From contig CAJLYQ010000022.1 in NCBI GenBank assembly GCA_905210905.1, forward strand, positions 1 through 26,088: DNA of 26,088 bases, written 5' to 3'. Position 1 is the stretch's first letter, and every line of letters starts with the position of its first letter. Below, in pieces: positions 15,671 through 23,238 of the stretch. The translations under genes were made by a program, and so were the position numbers. The stretch comes from an uncultured Christensenella sp. GTDB lineage: Bacteria; Bacillota; Clostridia; Christensenellales; DTU072. Under the pieces are notes generated by a model, which was not told the DNA's origin, made no database searches, and was given only the letters and a program-made list of their open reading frames with translations.

Positions 15671-17182
15671 CTAGGTGCGCCGTTTCGACAAACGAAACCT
15701 TCCGACAATCACGCCCCGGACGTCAAGAACGTTGGTCGCGAAACAAGCGAGAGCGTAACAAATCGCCCCGACCGCTCCTGCCGGGATAAAAGCGAACGCA
15801 CCGAGTAGCGGCGCAAAAAGAGAACACAGCCACTCGCAGATAAGAGCGGACGGAACGGTGAAAATTAGGGTGATGAGAGCGTATTTAAGAAATCCGGCGT
15901 CGAGTTTCGTAAATTTACGTAAAGATACGACGTTTAGCACGCCGATTATTCCCGTGCAAACGAAAGACGCTGCTGCAACGCTGTAAATTCCGATAAGTGC
16001 AGGCAGGAAATAAATTATCGAAAGCATAACGACGTTACCGATAAGATAGTTAAGAAAAGCGTAATATTCCTTGCCGACGGAGTTAAGCGCGCTTTGCGTT
16101 ATTTGCGTAAGACAAACGGGTATCATCGTGTAGGTAGCGACCTGTAAGTATTCTCCGCTGATCGAATCGGCATAGAGAAAACTCGTTATTTCCCGACCGA
16201 GAGAGGAAAAAACCACGATAAAAAGTCCGCTTATCAGAAAAGAAAAGTTTATTCCGAGAGAAAGTTGTTTGTTGAGATTGACGTAGTCTTTTTTAACCAT
16301 ACTTGCGCTGAGTTCGGGGATAAGAACTATGCAAAGACTGCCGATAATCGCGTTTGGGGCGTTCAGAAGAGGAACCGCCATACCCGCTATTCTTCCGTAG
16401 GAAGCGGTGGCTTCCGCACTCGTCATTCCCGCCGCAACCAGGCGCAAGGGAAGAAGAAAAGCGATAAGCGTGCCGATAAGCCCGGAACAAACGCGCATTG
16501 CTGTAACGGGTACGGACGGAATAAGAATGTCCTTTATATCGGACGGCTTGGATAGTTTTCCGCCTTTTGCGAAGAAAACGATAAAAAGTATAACCGCAAC
16601 GAGTACGTCGCTTACCGTAAACGCCCAGGCAATGGCATAAACGCCGGACAAAGAGGCGATTAAACCGCTTAAAAAGAAAACGCCGAAAAGTATACGTAAG
16701 GCTTCTTCCACCGTTTCGGTTGCGGAAAAAGCGGTGAAAAACTTTTCGCCCCACAACCACCCTCGGATCACGCAATAAATCGACGACGACACGAGCGCAG
16801 GGATCATTATAAGGAAGATCGGAAGAGCGGCCGCGTCGGAAAACAGGAAAGTAAGGCGGGAGTGGAGCAGCGTAAGCAGTCCGAACAGCGTCAGACTCGA
16901 AACCGTGCAGATTATAAGAGCGGAAGTAAACAAAGAAAAAGTTTTGTTTTCTCCGAGCGCGTTGTTTTCGGCGGTTTTTCTGCTGAGAAGAAGGGGTACG
17001 CCGGAACAGGAAAGGGAAGAAAAAAGGAAGAAAACCGACAGGGCGATCTGGTATACGCCGAGCGCTTCCGCTCCCAGAACCCTCGATAAATATATTTTGA
17101 AAAGAAAACCGATAAGGCGCGTAAACACGCCGAAAACGGTGACCGTAGCGACTGCGCCGACTACTTTTTTTGCTTTTTTCAT
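15671..17182 (-). CDS. SpoVB-like oligosaccharide flippase (MOP/MATE superfamily)
   Basis: A 503-residue protein with about 14 hydrophobic segments spread over its length. The N-terminal stretch (VFTRLIGFLFKIYLSRVLGAEALGVYQIALSV split over residues 18-49) is typical of the polysaccharide transporter branch that includes SpoVB and Wzx. Relatives move lipid-linked sugar precursors across the membrane; SpoVB acts in spore cortex synthesis and related proteins can flip lipid II. The exact substrate cannot be read from the sequence. No ribosome binding site precedes the ATG; an A/T-run does. It is read divergently from the folate transporter unit. Confidence 0.85.
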   Translation of the reverse strand: MKKAKKVVGAVATVTVFGVFTRLIGFLFKIYLSRVLGAEALGVYQIALSVFFLFSSLSCSGVPLLLSRKTAENNALGENKTFSLFTSALIICTVSSLTLFGLLTLLHSRLTFLFSDAAALPIFLIMIPALVSSSIYCVIRGWLWGEKFFTAFSATETVEEALRILFGVFFLSGLIASLSGVYAIAWAFTVSDVLVAVILFIVFFAKGGKLSKPSDIKDILIPSVPVTAMRVCSGLIGTLIAFLLPLRLVAAGMTSAEATASYGRIAGMAVPLLNAPNAIIGSLCIVLIPELSASMVKKDYVNLNKQLSLGINFSFLISGLFIVVFSSLGREITSFLYADSISGEYLQVATYTMIPVCLTQITQSALNSVGKEYYAFLNYLIGNVVMLSIIYFLPALIGIYSVAAASFVCTGIIGVLNVVSLRKFTKLDAGFLKYALITLIFTVPSALICEWLCSLFAPLLGAFAFIPAGAVGAICYALACFATNVLDVRGVIVGRFRLSKRRT

Positions 17183-17225
17183 AAAAAAATTTTATGACGG
17201 AAAAAAGTTTGTTATGCCCGTACGC

Positions 17226-17254
17226 TTGACAGTAAAGAACAAAAATTGTATATT
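17226..17254 (+). promoter_or_regulatory. Strong promoter of the THF riboswitch-folT unit
   Basis: Consensus TTGACA (17226-17231) and TATATT (17249-17254) are spaced by 17 bases. The expected transcription start (about 17261) coincides with the first base of the riboswitch aptamer. Confidence 0.8.
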
Positions 17255-17260
17255 AAAAAT

Positions 17261-17355
17261 GCAGAGTAAGCAAGGCGCGTTAAGTGTTGCGAAATGGGAT
17301 GTTGTTCGCAAACGAAAATCGCGGAGCGATTGCGGTGTCTTGTTGCGTCCGTTGC
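17261..17355 (+). ncRNA. Tetrahydrofolate (THF) riboswitch
   Basis: The stretch carries conserved THF-aptamer segments: GCGCGTTAAGTG (17276-17287), AATGGGATGT (17294-17303), ACGAA and GCGGTG near the 3' side, and TTGCGTCC at the end. Paired elements fit: TTGCGAA (17288-17294) with TTCGCAA, AATCGC with GCGATT around GGA, CAAG with CTTG, and a closing GCAG/TTGC. After the aptamer come an A-run/T-run hairpin and a CCCC...GGG pairing that could mask the GGGAGG ribosome binding site (17396-17401), suggesting translational control. It sits before a folate-type ECF S component, as expected. Confidence 0.9.
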
Positions 17356-17410
17356 GAAAAAACTATTTTTTTATCGTAAATGGCCGCCCCTGTACGGGAG
17401 GTTATTTTTT

Positions 17411-17962
17411 ATGAAAGCAAAACGCGAAATCAAAGGTTTAAGCGTAAAAACCGTCGCTTATTGCGCGCTTTTCGTTGCGCTGAGCGTAGTCGCGAACACC
17501 GTTACTTTATATATCGGCGTAGGCGGCGGCAACGCGCTCAGTTTCGTCTATACCGTGTGCTTTTTGTCGGGAGCGGTTCTCGGTCCGCTCGGCGGATTTA
17601 TTACGGGAGCGTGCGGCGACGTTCTGGGCTGGCTTATAAACCCGTCCGGCGGCGCGTTCAACCCTGCCATATCGGTAATAAGCGGACTGATAGGACTTAT
17701 AAGCGGACTAACCTTTTTCCTTTTCAAAAAACTCGGTAAAGGGGACAAAACGGTATTGCCGTCGGCGATAAGTTTCGTTCTTATTTTTCTTGTATGCACC
17801 AACCTTAATACCGTCGCGCTGTACTTCTATTATATGTCCGCAAAATACTCGTTTTGGGCGTATTACGCTATAAGAACGCCCAAACAACTGATTTTTTGGG
17901 CAATAAATTTCGCATTGTCGCTCGCACTTGTAAAACCCGTGCGAAAACTCGTAAAAATATAG
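17411..17962 (+). CDS. folT: Folate-type ECF transporter S component (FolT-like)
   Basis: A 183-residue membrane protein with about six hydrophobic segments. TVAYCALFVALSVVAN at the start and GPLGGFITGACGDVLGWLIN in the middle fit substrate-binding S components of energy-coupling factor transporters. Specificity for folates is inferred mainly from the THF riboswitch in its leader. The start at 17411 is chosen because GGGAGG lies nine bases before it; the longer frame would begin inside the riboswitch. The shared EcfA/EcfA'/EcfT module is not in the window. It is monocistronic and ends in a terminator. Confidence 0.88.
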   Translation: MKAKREIKGLSVKTVAYCALFVALSVVANTVTLYIGVGGGNALSFVYTVCFLSGAVLGPLGGFITGACGDVLGWLINPSGGAFNPAISVISGLIGLISGLTFFLFKKLGKGDKTVLPSAISFVLIFLVCTNLNTVALYFYYMSAKYSFWAYYAIRTPKQLIFWAINFALSLALVKPVRKLVKI

Positions 17963-17983
17963 TTATTTGTAGCCGTAGATACA

Positions 17984-18018
17984 AATAAGCCGACAAAATT
18001 CGGCTTATTTTGTTTTTT
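17984..18018 (+). terminator. Terminator of folT
   Basis: AATAAGCCGA (17984-17993) pairs with TCGGCTTATT (18000-18009), followed by TTGTTTTTT. The first arm also belongs to an upstream hairpin, TTATTTGTA/TACAAATAA (17963-17988). Confidence 0.85.
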
Positions 18019-18059
18019 GAGCGTTTAAGAAAGAATTAAAGAAAGTGTGAGAAAGGGTA

Positions 18060-18088
18060 TTGCATATTGAATTATATTTTGTTATAAT
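18060..18088 (+). promoter_or_regulatory. Promoter of the double LacZ-like gene
   Basis: TTGCAT (18060-18065) and TATAAT (18083-18088) are spaced by 17 bases in an A+T-rich region. The leader to the ATG is about 70 bases and ends in AGGGAGAG. Confidence 0.75.
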
Positions 18089-18165
18089 ATAAATAATTCG
18101 TAAAATAAGGGCGAAGTATACGCTTTTTACGGACGACAATACGACTTTTGAGGGAGAGCCTTTTT

Positions 18166-21100
18166 ATGATATATGACTTTGCAAACGCAATCGTAACGAA
18201 CGTCGGGAGAGTTCGCGCGCGGCACGCGTATTTTTTGCCGTTTTCGGACATAGGCGTTTGTCTTGACGGCGGAAAGAATACTTTCGTCAGCGACAGAACG
18301 TTTTCTCTTAACGGAGAATGGGTGGCGGCTTTTCTTCCCCTACACGCCGCTTCCGTCGACACGCTTAACGTCGAATTTGCGCCTGTTACCGTTCCTTTCG
18401 ACGGTCGCGGCTACGTAAATAAAGACGGGGAAAGCGAAGAAGAATGCTTGTTGCTCGAAAAAGACTTCGAAGTGTTCGGAGCGGAAAGAAGACATTTCGT
18501 TTCTATTGACGGCGTAGTCGGAGATTTTCAGGTTTTCGTCAACGGTAAATTCGTCGGTTCTTCAGACCTTGGTTCGGGAGAATTCGATATAAGCGGACTT
18601 CTTACCGAAGGGATGAACGCTCTTTTGCTCAGAGTTTGCCGTTCTTCGATTGATTTTGACGAAAGAATACCGGGCGTTTACGGCAATGTGCTGCTCGAAG
18701 TCAAGTCCGACGCGTTTTTGACGGATTACGACTTCGTTTGCGAAAGGAACGACGCCACGCTCGTCGGTACGCTTACCGTAACGGCGGAAGGGAAAGAAGG
18801 TCTTGCTTTGTCGGTCGTTTTTGCAGACGGCGAAGAAATTATTTCGGAAGAAACCGCCGTTTTCGAAAACGGTAAAGCGACGGTATCTTTTAGCGGAGCG
18901 TTCAAAACCTATTCCGCGGAAAAACCCGATCTTTACGACGCTTACGTCAGACTTATGGACGGAGAAGAAGAAAAAGAATGTTCGTTTTTATCTTTGGGTT
19001 TCGCCCCCGTTTCCGTTGCGGAAAACGTAATTAAAATCGACTCGGTAAACGTTAAAATCAAGGGTGCGGTTTATTGCCCGAACGGAATTAAAGACTACGA
19101 CGACGAAACCGAAATAGCGAAGAGTTTTAACCTTAACGCGCTTTACGTAAAAGGGGAAGTCACGCCGTTTTTTTACGAAACGTGCGCTAAAAACGGACTG
19201 TACGTCATTAACGAACTTCCGTTTAGTTTCGAGCATAAAGAAAAAACGAAACGCGCCCACAAAGAAGAAACGGCATCGGAAGAAGTTTTCTTTGCCGAAA
19301 AAGCGGCGTGTTTGGTTAAAAAGACGAAGAATTATCCGTGCGTAATCGGTTATGCGTTCGGCGCGCTTTGCGAAACGGAAAGCGGAAAAGAAATTTGCAA
19401 AAAACTGTCGGCAGAAAGCGGGAAGGCGGTTGTCGGCGTTAATCTGACGATTTTAAGCGGAGTTTCGTGCGACGGCGGAGCGGCTATCGCGTTTGCGCCC
19501 GGAGATAAAATTCAACCGAAAGAACTCGAAGCGATAGTGTCCGACCCCGAAATCGCGGGCGTTATTATCGACGGGTTCGGCGGAGAAGGAACGGACGGAA
19601 ACGGACTTTTCGACGAACACAACGTAGCCAAAGAATCCGCGCAGATAACCAAATACGCGTTCAGACCGTTTACCGCAAGCCTTGCGGACAACCGCACTTT
19701 GCTGCTGACGAACCGCAACTCGTTTGCGTCGGCAGACGGCGTGGCGGTCGTTCTTTACAAAGTCAAGGGCGTCAACGAAGAAAAAATTCAGACGATATAT
19801 CCGGTTATTATGCCGAAACAAACGCGCGAATACGGAATTTACGTCGGAGAATACGACGAGCACACCAAACTTCGTATTTTCTACGAAAAAGACGGCGCGA
19901 TTATAGCGAGCGAAACGCTCAGAATGAGAAAGGAAGAAGAACTTCCTAAGAGAACGGAAAAGTTCGAGGCGAAAAAATGCATTTATACCGTAAAAAATCG
20001 CGTTTTCTCGCCGGATAAATACGAAGAAAACGTGCTTGGGGCGAGAAGTTTCTTTATACCGTGTTCTTCGGAAAACGTCTGCAACGCCGGAAAGAGCGCG
20101 GAGCAGGCGGCGATCAGCGACAGAGTTTACACGCTGAGCGGCGAATGGGATTTTGCGTATTATGCGGAAAAAGCGCCCGTAACTTTCGGCGGCGAAGCGA
20201 TGCAATGGAACACGATAAGTTTGCCCTGTTCGTGGGAAAATTCCGGGTACGAAAAGTTCCGTTACGCGCACGGTTATCCGTTTAAGCACAACCTTAAAAA
20301 GTTTGAAATAAGCGACGACGAAGAACGCAAAAACAGCGTGGGAATTTACCGCAGAGTAGTCAACGTTGCGGACAACGAGTTCGAATACACCCTGTCGTTT
20401 GAAAAAGTAAACGGCAGTATGGAACTGCAGATTAACGGCGAATACGTCGGTTACAGTATGCTCGGAACGGCGGAATTCGACGTCACGAAATACCTGAAAC
20501 TCGGCGAAAACGAGATAGTCGTTATCGTCAAAAAATGGACGCCGGCGTCCTTCCTTTACGGCGAAGACGGGTTCGTTTGCACCGGAATTATCGGTTCGGT
20601 CAGACTTATAAAACACCGTAAGAGCGGTTTGTTCGACTACGATTTCTCGCTTAAACGCCTCGGAGCGGATTACCTTGCCGACGTAAAACTCAAATTCTTC
20701 GACAACGAAAACGGAACGGTTAAGGTAGAACTGAAAAAAGACGGAAAAACGCTTTTCGAAAATGTTTGTCCGATAAAAGAAAACGAAGCGGAATTCGTAA
20801 TGCAAAACGCGTTTACGTCGTATAACACGGAAACGAGCGAAACTTACGATCTTTTTATAAAGGTAGTGGAAAAGAACTTCGTCACCGAATGTACCAAAGT
20901 CAAAGTCGGGTTTAACTCGATAAGCGTAATGGGCGACGTGGTTTATTACAACGAAGAACCGCTGAAAATCCGCGGAATAGGGTATAACTGCGTTTATAAC
21001 GAACTCGGCGGACTGATAAACGCAGACGACGTAAGAAGAGATCTCGCGCTTATCAAAGCGTACGGATTTAACGCCGTCCGTCCGATTTATTACACTTCGC

Positions 21101-22881
21101 CCGAATTTACCGCGATTGCGTGCGAAATCGGACTTTTCGTTATCGGCGGATCGAAAGTAAACACCAAAGCGGCGGCGGAAAAGAACGTTAAATCGAGAAA
21201 TGCGGTAGTTTCGCGCGAAGAGTTCGCCGAACTTATCCGTAAAATCGAACTTAACGCTTGCATAAGGGATAAAAACGCTTGCAACGTGCCTTTCTACGTC
21301 ATCGCCGAAGACGGAAAAGTCAACGCGGTCAACGCTTGCGTAAAGGCGATTAAAGAACTCACTTCGCGCCCCGTGTTCTGTTACGGCGAAGGCGCGGGCG
21401 ACGGACTTAACGTGGACTTCCCTGCGGTAAACGACGTCGTGGATATGATAAACGTCGCTGCGGACAAGTTCCCCTTGTTCTTCACCGATTTTGCGCTTGC
21501 TACCGGCATAGGTTGCGCCACGATGAACGAGTACGAAGAGATAATTGCCGCAACTCCCTGCTGTCTGGGCGGCTGCGTAGCGTATTTTGCGGACGATATA
21601 ATTAAAGGCGAAGGAAGAAAAGCGTGCGGAATTTTCACCGCCGACAGACAACCTTACCCGGGAGCGGAAAGCATAAGGTATCTTTACAGACCTCTTCGCA
21701 GCGAACTGACCAACAACGCTCAGGCGATAGAAATCACGAATACGAGAAGTTTCGTATCGACGTCCGACGTGTTTATTATGCTCAAAGTAATTTCCGACGG
21801 TAAACTCGTTTCTTCCACAAGACTGGACATCGGTATTCCGCCGCGTTCGAGAAAGAAATACGATGTTTTCGTCGGACATATCGAAGGAGATATGTTTCTT
21901 AACGTGGAATACCACGACAAAGCGACGGAAAAACTTATGTACGTCGAACAACATATTCTCAACGCCGAAATGAAAGGTATCGACGTAAAAGCCGGGGTAA
22001 AACTCCTTGACGTGACGGAAGTGTTCGATTACGTGGATATAGCGTTCGATTGCGGCTTAGTCAGGTTTAATAAACGGCTCGGAAGTATCGTAAGGTACGT
22101 CGTTGGCGGCAAAGATTTTATTAAGTCGGAAAGCGTACAAAAAGGCGGAAACGGGTTCGTTACCAACATAAGAAGACCGTTTATGCGCAATATTACAGGC
22201 AAACACCGTGCGACCGTTACGTCGAAAGTAAGAAAGTTCGAGTGCGATTATAAGAAAGGCGGAACGCTCGGCAGCGTACACGTCGATATAGAAAACGTCC
22301 TTTCTCTCGACGGAAAAGAAAGTTATATCGTGTCGGATAAATACGTCGTCCACGCAAACGGAACGATAGAAGTTTTCAGCGTGCTTACGCCGCTTAAACG
22401 CAACCTGCCGGTGCTCGATTGTTTCGGAAAACAAATCAGATTGAACAACGCGTTCGGCAACGTGGTTTATTACGGAAACGGCGAAGGCGACAATTATATC
22501 GATATGTGCGAACATACGAGAGTAGGATTGTTCGATATGAACGTGGATAAAACTTTTGAAAAACTGCCGGTACTGCAAGAATGCGGAAACAGAACCAACG
22601 TAAGATACGCCGTAATAAGGGATAACGACGGCGACGGAATAGTCGTGTCGGCAAGAAAAGTACCGTTCCAACTCAGAGTAAGCCCGTACAGCGACAAAGA
22701 AATAGCAAAAGCGTATACAAGCGGAGAAAAACCTGCGCAAAGCGGAGTTTACGTGGACGTTAACGCGTTCGTAGGCGGAATCGGATCTAGTGAAAACGGC
22801 TATCCGTTGCCGCAGTACGTTATCTGTTCGGGAGAACACGTCCTTAACTTCGATATTATACCGGTATCGCAGTGCAAATAA
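18166..22881 (+). CDS. Tandem LacZ-like (GH2) protein with degenerate active sites
   Basis: A 1571-residue protein with no signal peptide, so probably cytoplasmic. Module 1 (about 1-615) and module 2 (about 616-1262) each show a sugar-binding jelly roll (RTFSLNGEW; RVYTLSGEW), an Ig-like domain, a TIM-barrel-like domain and a second Ig-like domain. A single beta-galactosidase small-chain domain follows (about 1263-1571; YYGNGEGDNYIDM, QECGNRTNVRYA). By eye-alignment to E. coli LacZ, module 2 keeps the acid/base Glu as Glu1048 (VIAEDG, preceding Asn lost) but has Asp1108 (FFTDFALATG) where the nucleophile Glu537 sits, and lacks the DEANxETHG metal ligands. Module 1 keeps neither catalytic Glu. 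The start at 18166 follows AGGGAGAG; a TTG 18 bases earlier is unlikely. The fold is firm; loss of hydrolysis is inference. Confidence 0.88.
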   Translation: MIYDFANAIVTNVGRVRARHAYFLPFSDIGVCLDGGKNTFVSDRTFSLNGEWVAAFLPLHAASVDTLNVEFAPVTVPFDGRGYVNKDGESEEECLLLEKDFEVFGAERRHFVSIDGVVGDFQVFVNGKFVGSSDLGSGEFDISGLLTEGMNALLLRVCRSSIDFDERIPGVYGNVLLEVKSDAFLTDYDFVCERNDATLVGTLTVTAEGKEGLALSVVFADGEEIISEETAVFENGKATVSFSGAFKTYSAEKPDLYDAYVRLMDGEEEKECSFLSLGFAPVSVAENVIKIDSVNVKIKGAVYCPNGIKDYDDETEIAKSFNLNALYVKGEVTPFFYETCAKNGLYVINELPFSFEHKEKTKRAHKEETASEEVFFAEKAACLVKKTKNYPCVIGYAFGALCETESGKEICKKLSAESGKAVVGVNLTILSGVSCDGGAAIAFAPGDKIQPKELEAIVSDPEIAGVIIDGFGGEGTDGNGLFDEHNVAKESAQITKYAFRPFTASLADNRTLLLTNRNSFASADGVAVVLYKVKGVNEEKIQTIYPVIMPKQTREYGIYVGEYDEHTKLRIFYEKDGAIIASETLRMRKEEELPKRTEKFEAKKCIYTVKNRVFSPDKYEENVLGARSFFIPCSSENVCNAGKSAEQAAISDRVYTLSGEWDFAYYAEKAPVTFGGEAMQWNTISLPCSWENSGYEKFRYAHGYPFKHNLKKFEISDDEERKNSVGIYRRVVNVADNEFEYTLSFEKVNGSMELQINGEYVGYSMLGTAEFDVTKYLKLGENEIVVIVKKWTPASFLYGEDGFVCTGIIGSVRLIKHRKSGLFDYDFSLKRLGADYLADVKLKFFDNENGTVKVELKKDGKTLFENVCPIKENEAEFVMQNAFTSYNTETSETYDLFIKVVEKNFVTECTKVKVGFNSISVMGDVVYYNEEPLKIRGIGYNCVYNELGGLINADDVRRDLALIKAYGFNAVRPIYYTSPEFTAIACEIGLFVIGGSKVNTKAAAEKNVKSRNAVVSREEFAELIRKIELNACIRDKNACNVPFYVIAEDGKVNAVNACVKAIKELTSRPVFCYGEGAGDGLNVDFPAVNDVVDMINVAADKFPLFFTDFALATGIGCATMNEYEEIIAATPCCLGGCVAYFADDIIKGEGRKACGIFTADRQPYPGAESIRYLYRPLRSELTNNAQAIEITNTRSFVSTSDVFIMLKVISDGKLVSSTRLDIGIPPRSRKKYDVFVGHIEGDMFLNVEYHDKATEKLMYVEQHILNAEMKGIDVKAGVKLLDVTEVFDYVDIAFDCGLVRFNKRLGSIVRYVVGGKDFIKSESVQKGGNGFVTNIRRPFMRNITGKHRATVTSKVRKFECDYKKGGTLGSVHVDIENVLSLDGKESYIVSDKYVVHANGTIEVFSVLTPLKRNLPVLDCFGKQIRLNNAFGNVVYYGNGEGDNYIDMCEHTRVGLFDMNVDKTFEKLPVLQECGNRTNVRYAVIRDNDGDGIVVSARKVPFQLRVSPYSDKEIAKAYTSGEKPAQSGVYVDVNAFVGGIGSSENGYPLPQYVICSGEHVLNFDIIPVSQCK

Positions 22882-22899
22882 GATAAACGACCAAACGAC

Positions 22900-22930
22900 A
22901 AAAAGCGAGAAGTGAATTCTCGCTTTTTTT
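22900..22930 (+). terminator. Terminator of the double LacZ-like gene
   Basis: AAAAAGCGAGAA (22900-22911) pairs with TTCTCGCTTTTT (22917-22928) around a 5-base loop, continuing into a T-run. Confidence 0.9.
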
Positions 22931-22975
22931 ATTTTGATAAAACCAAAGTGCGTACGCCCACCCACCCGCCCAAAA

Positions 22976-22992
22976 GCAATGCAAAGCATTGC
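22976..22992. repeat. Isolated 17-nt hairpin of the same geometry as the repeat hairpins
   Basis: GCAATGC-AAA-GCATTGC has the same 7-3-7 layout and the same outer GCAA/TTGC as the dispersed repeat hairpins, but with different inner pairs and loop. It lies in the gene-free stretch 22882-23238, upstream of repeat copy C. It may be a third variant or a coincidence. Confidence 0.5.
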
Positions 22993-23049
22993 AGGTAATA
23001 GCGCAGAGCAAAGAGTTATGGCGAAATCGGATAGGCAAATTTCAATCAC

Positions 23050-23172
23050 CGTATAAAGCCTTCCCTTTGGGGAGAAGCCATTCTTCATATTAAAAGCAGT
23101 CACCCTTGTCGTGCGATGTACCTATACAAGTAACACACTCATTGCGTAATGGGATGCAACGTCCCACGTTGC
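23050..23172 (+). repeat. Dispersed hairpin repeat, copy C
   Basis: One full unit: ACCGTATAAAGCCTTCCC, a CTTTGGGGAGAAGCC segment, TTCTTCATATTAAAAGCAGT, then TGTCGTGCGATGTACC and onward to the terminal GCAACGT-CCC-ACGTTGC hairpin (23156-23172). Compared with cluster B, the inner small hairpin reads CTCATT-GCGT-AATGGG, a change that keeps pairing through a T-G (U-G in RNA) pair. The rest of the gene-free stretch 22882-23238 holds the upstream terminator, a C-rich segment and the aspS promoter. Confidence 0.9.
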
Positions 23173-23180
23173 AATTGAAC

Positions 23181-23186
23181 TATAAT
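23181..23186 (+). promoter_or_regulatory. -10 element of aspS adjoining repeat copy C
   Basis: A perfect TATAAT lies nine bases after the repeat hairpin and about 52 bases before the aspS start. At 17-base spacing the -35 position (23158-23163, AACGTC) falls inside the hairpin arm and does not match consensus. Confidence 0.5.
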
Positions 23187-23238
23187 AAAAAAAATTAACA
23201 TAAGACAAGATGTCTATAAAGGAGGACGTGTTGACAAA

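Noticed and set aside
14609..15808. A 399-codon plus-strand frame across mnmA
   Set aside because: It is antisense to the well-supported mnmA with no homology signal of its own.
15671..17182. MurJ (MviN) identity for the flippase
   Set aside because: The N-terminal pattern and overall sequence look closer to the SpoVB/Wzx branch; this was not provable by eye, so no gene symbol was given.
17294..17410. N-terminal extension of the folate transporter
   Set aside because: The extension would be translated from the riboswitch and expression platform; GGGAGG and the family N terminus favour the start at 17411.
19453..21954. An 833-codon open frame on the minus strand, antisense to the double LacZ-like gene
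   Set aside because: It has no recognisable domain, its composition is that of an antisense shadow of biased codons (Arg-, Phe- and Val-rich), and the plus-strand frame has clear GH2 homology.
22057..23103. A 348-codon minus-strand frame running from repeat copy C into the LacZ-like gene
   Set aside because: No ribosome site or domain is visible; most of it is antisense to the small-chain domain, and its start lies in the repeat.
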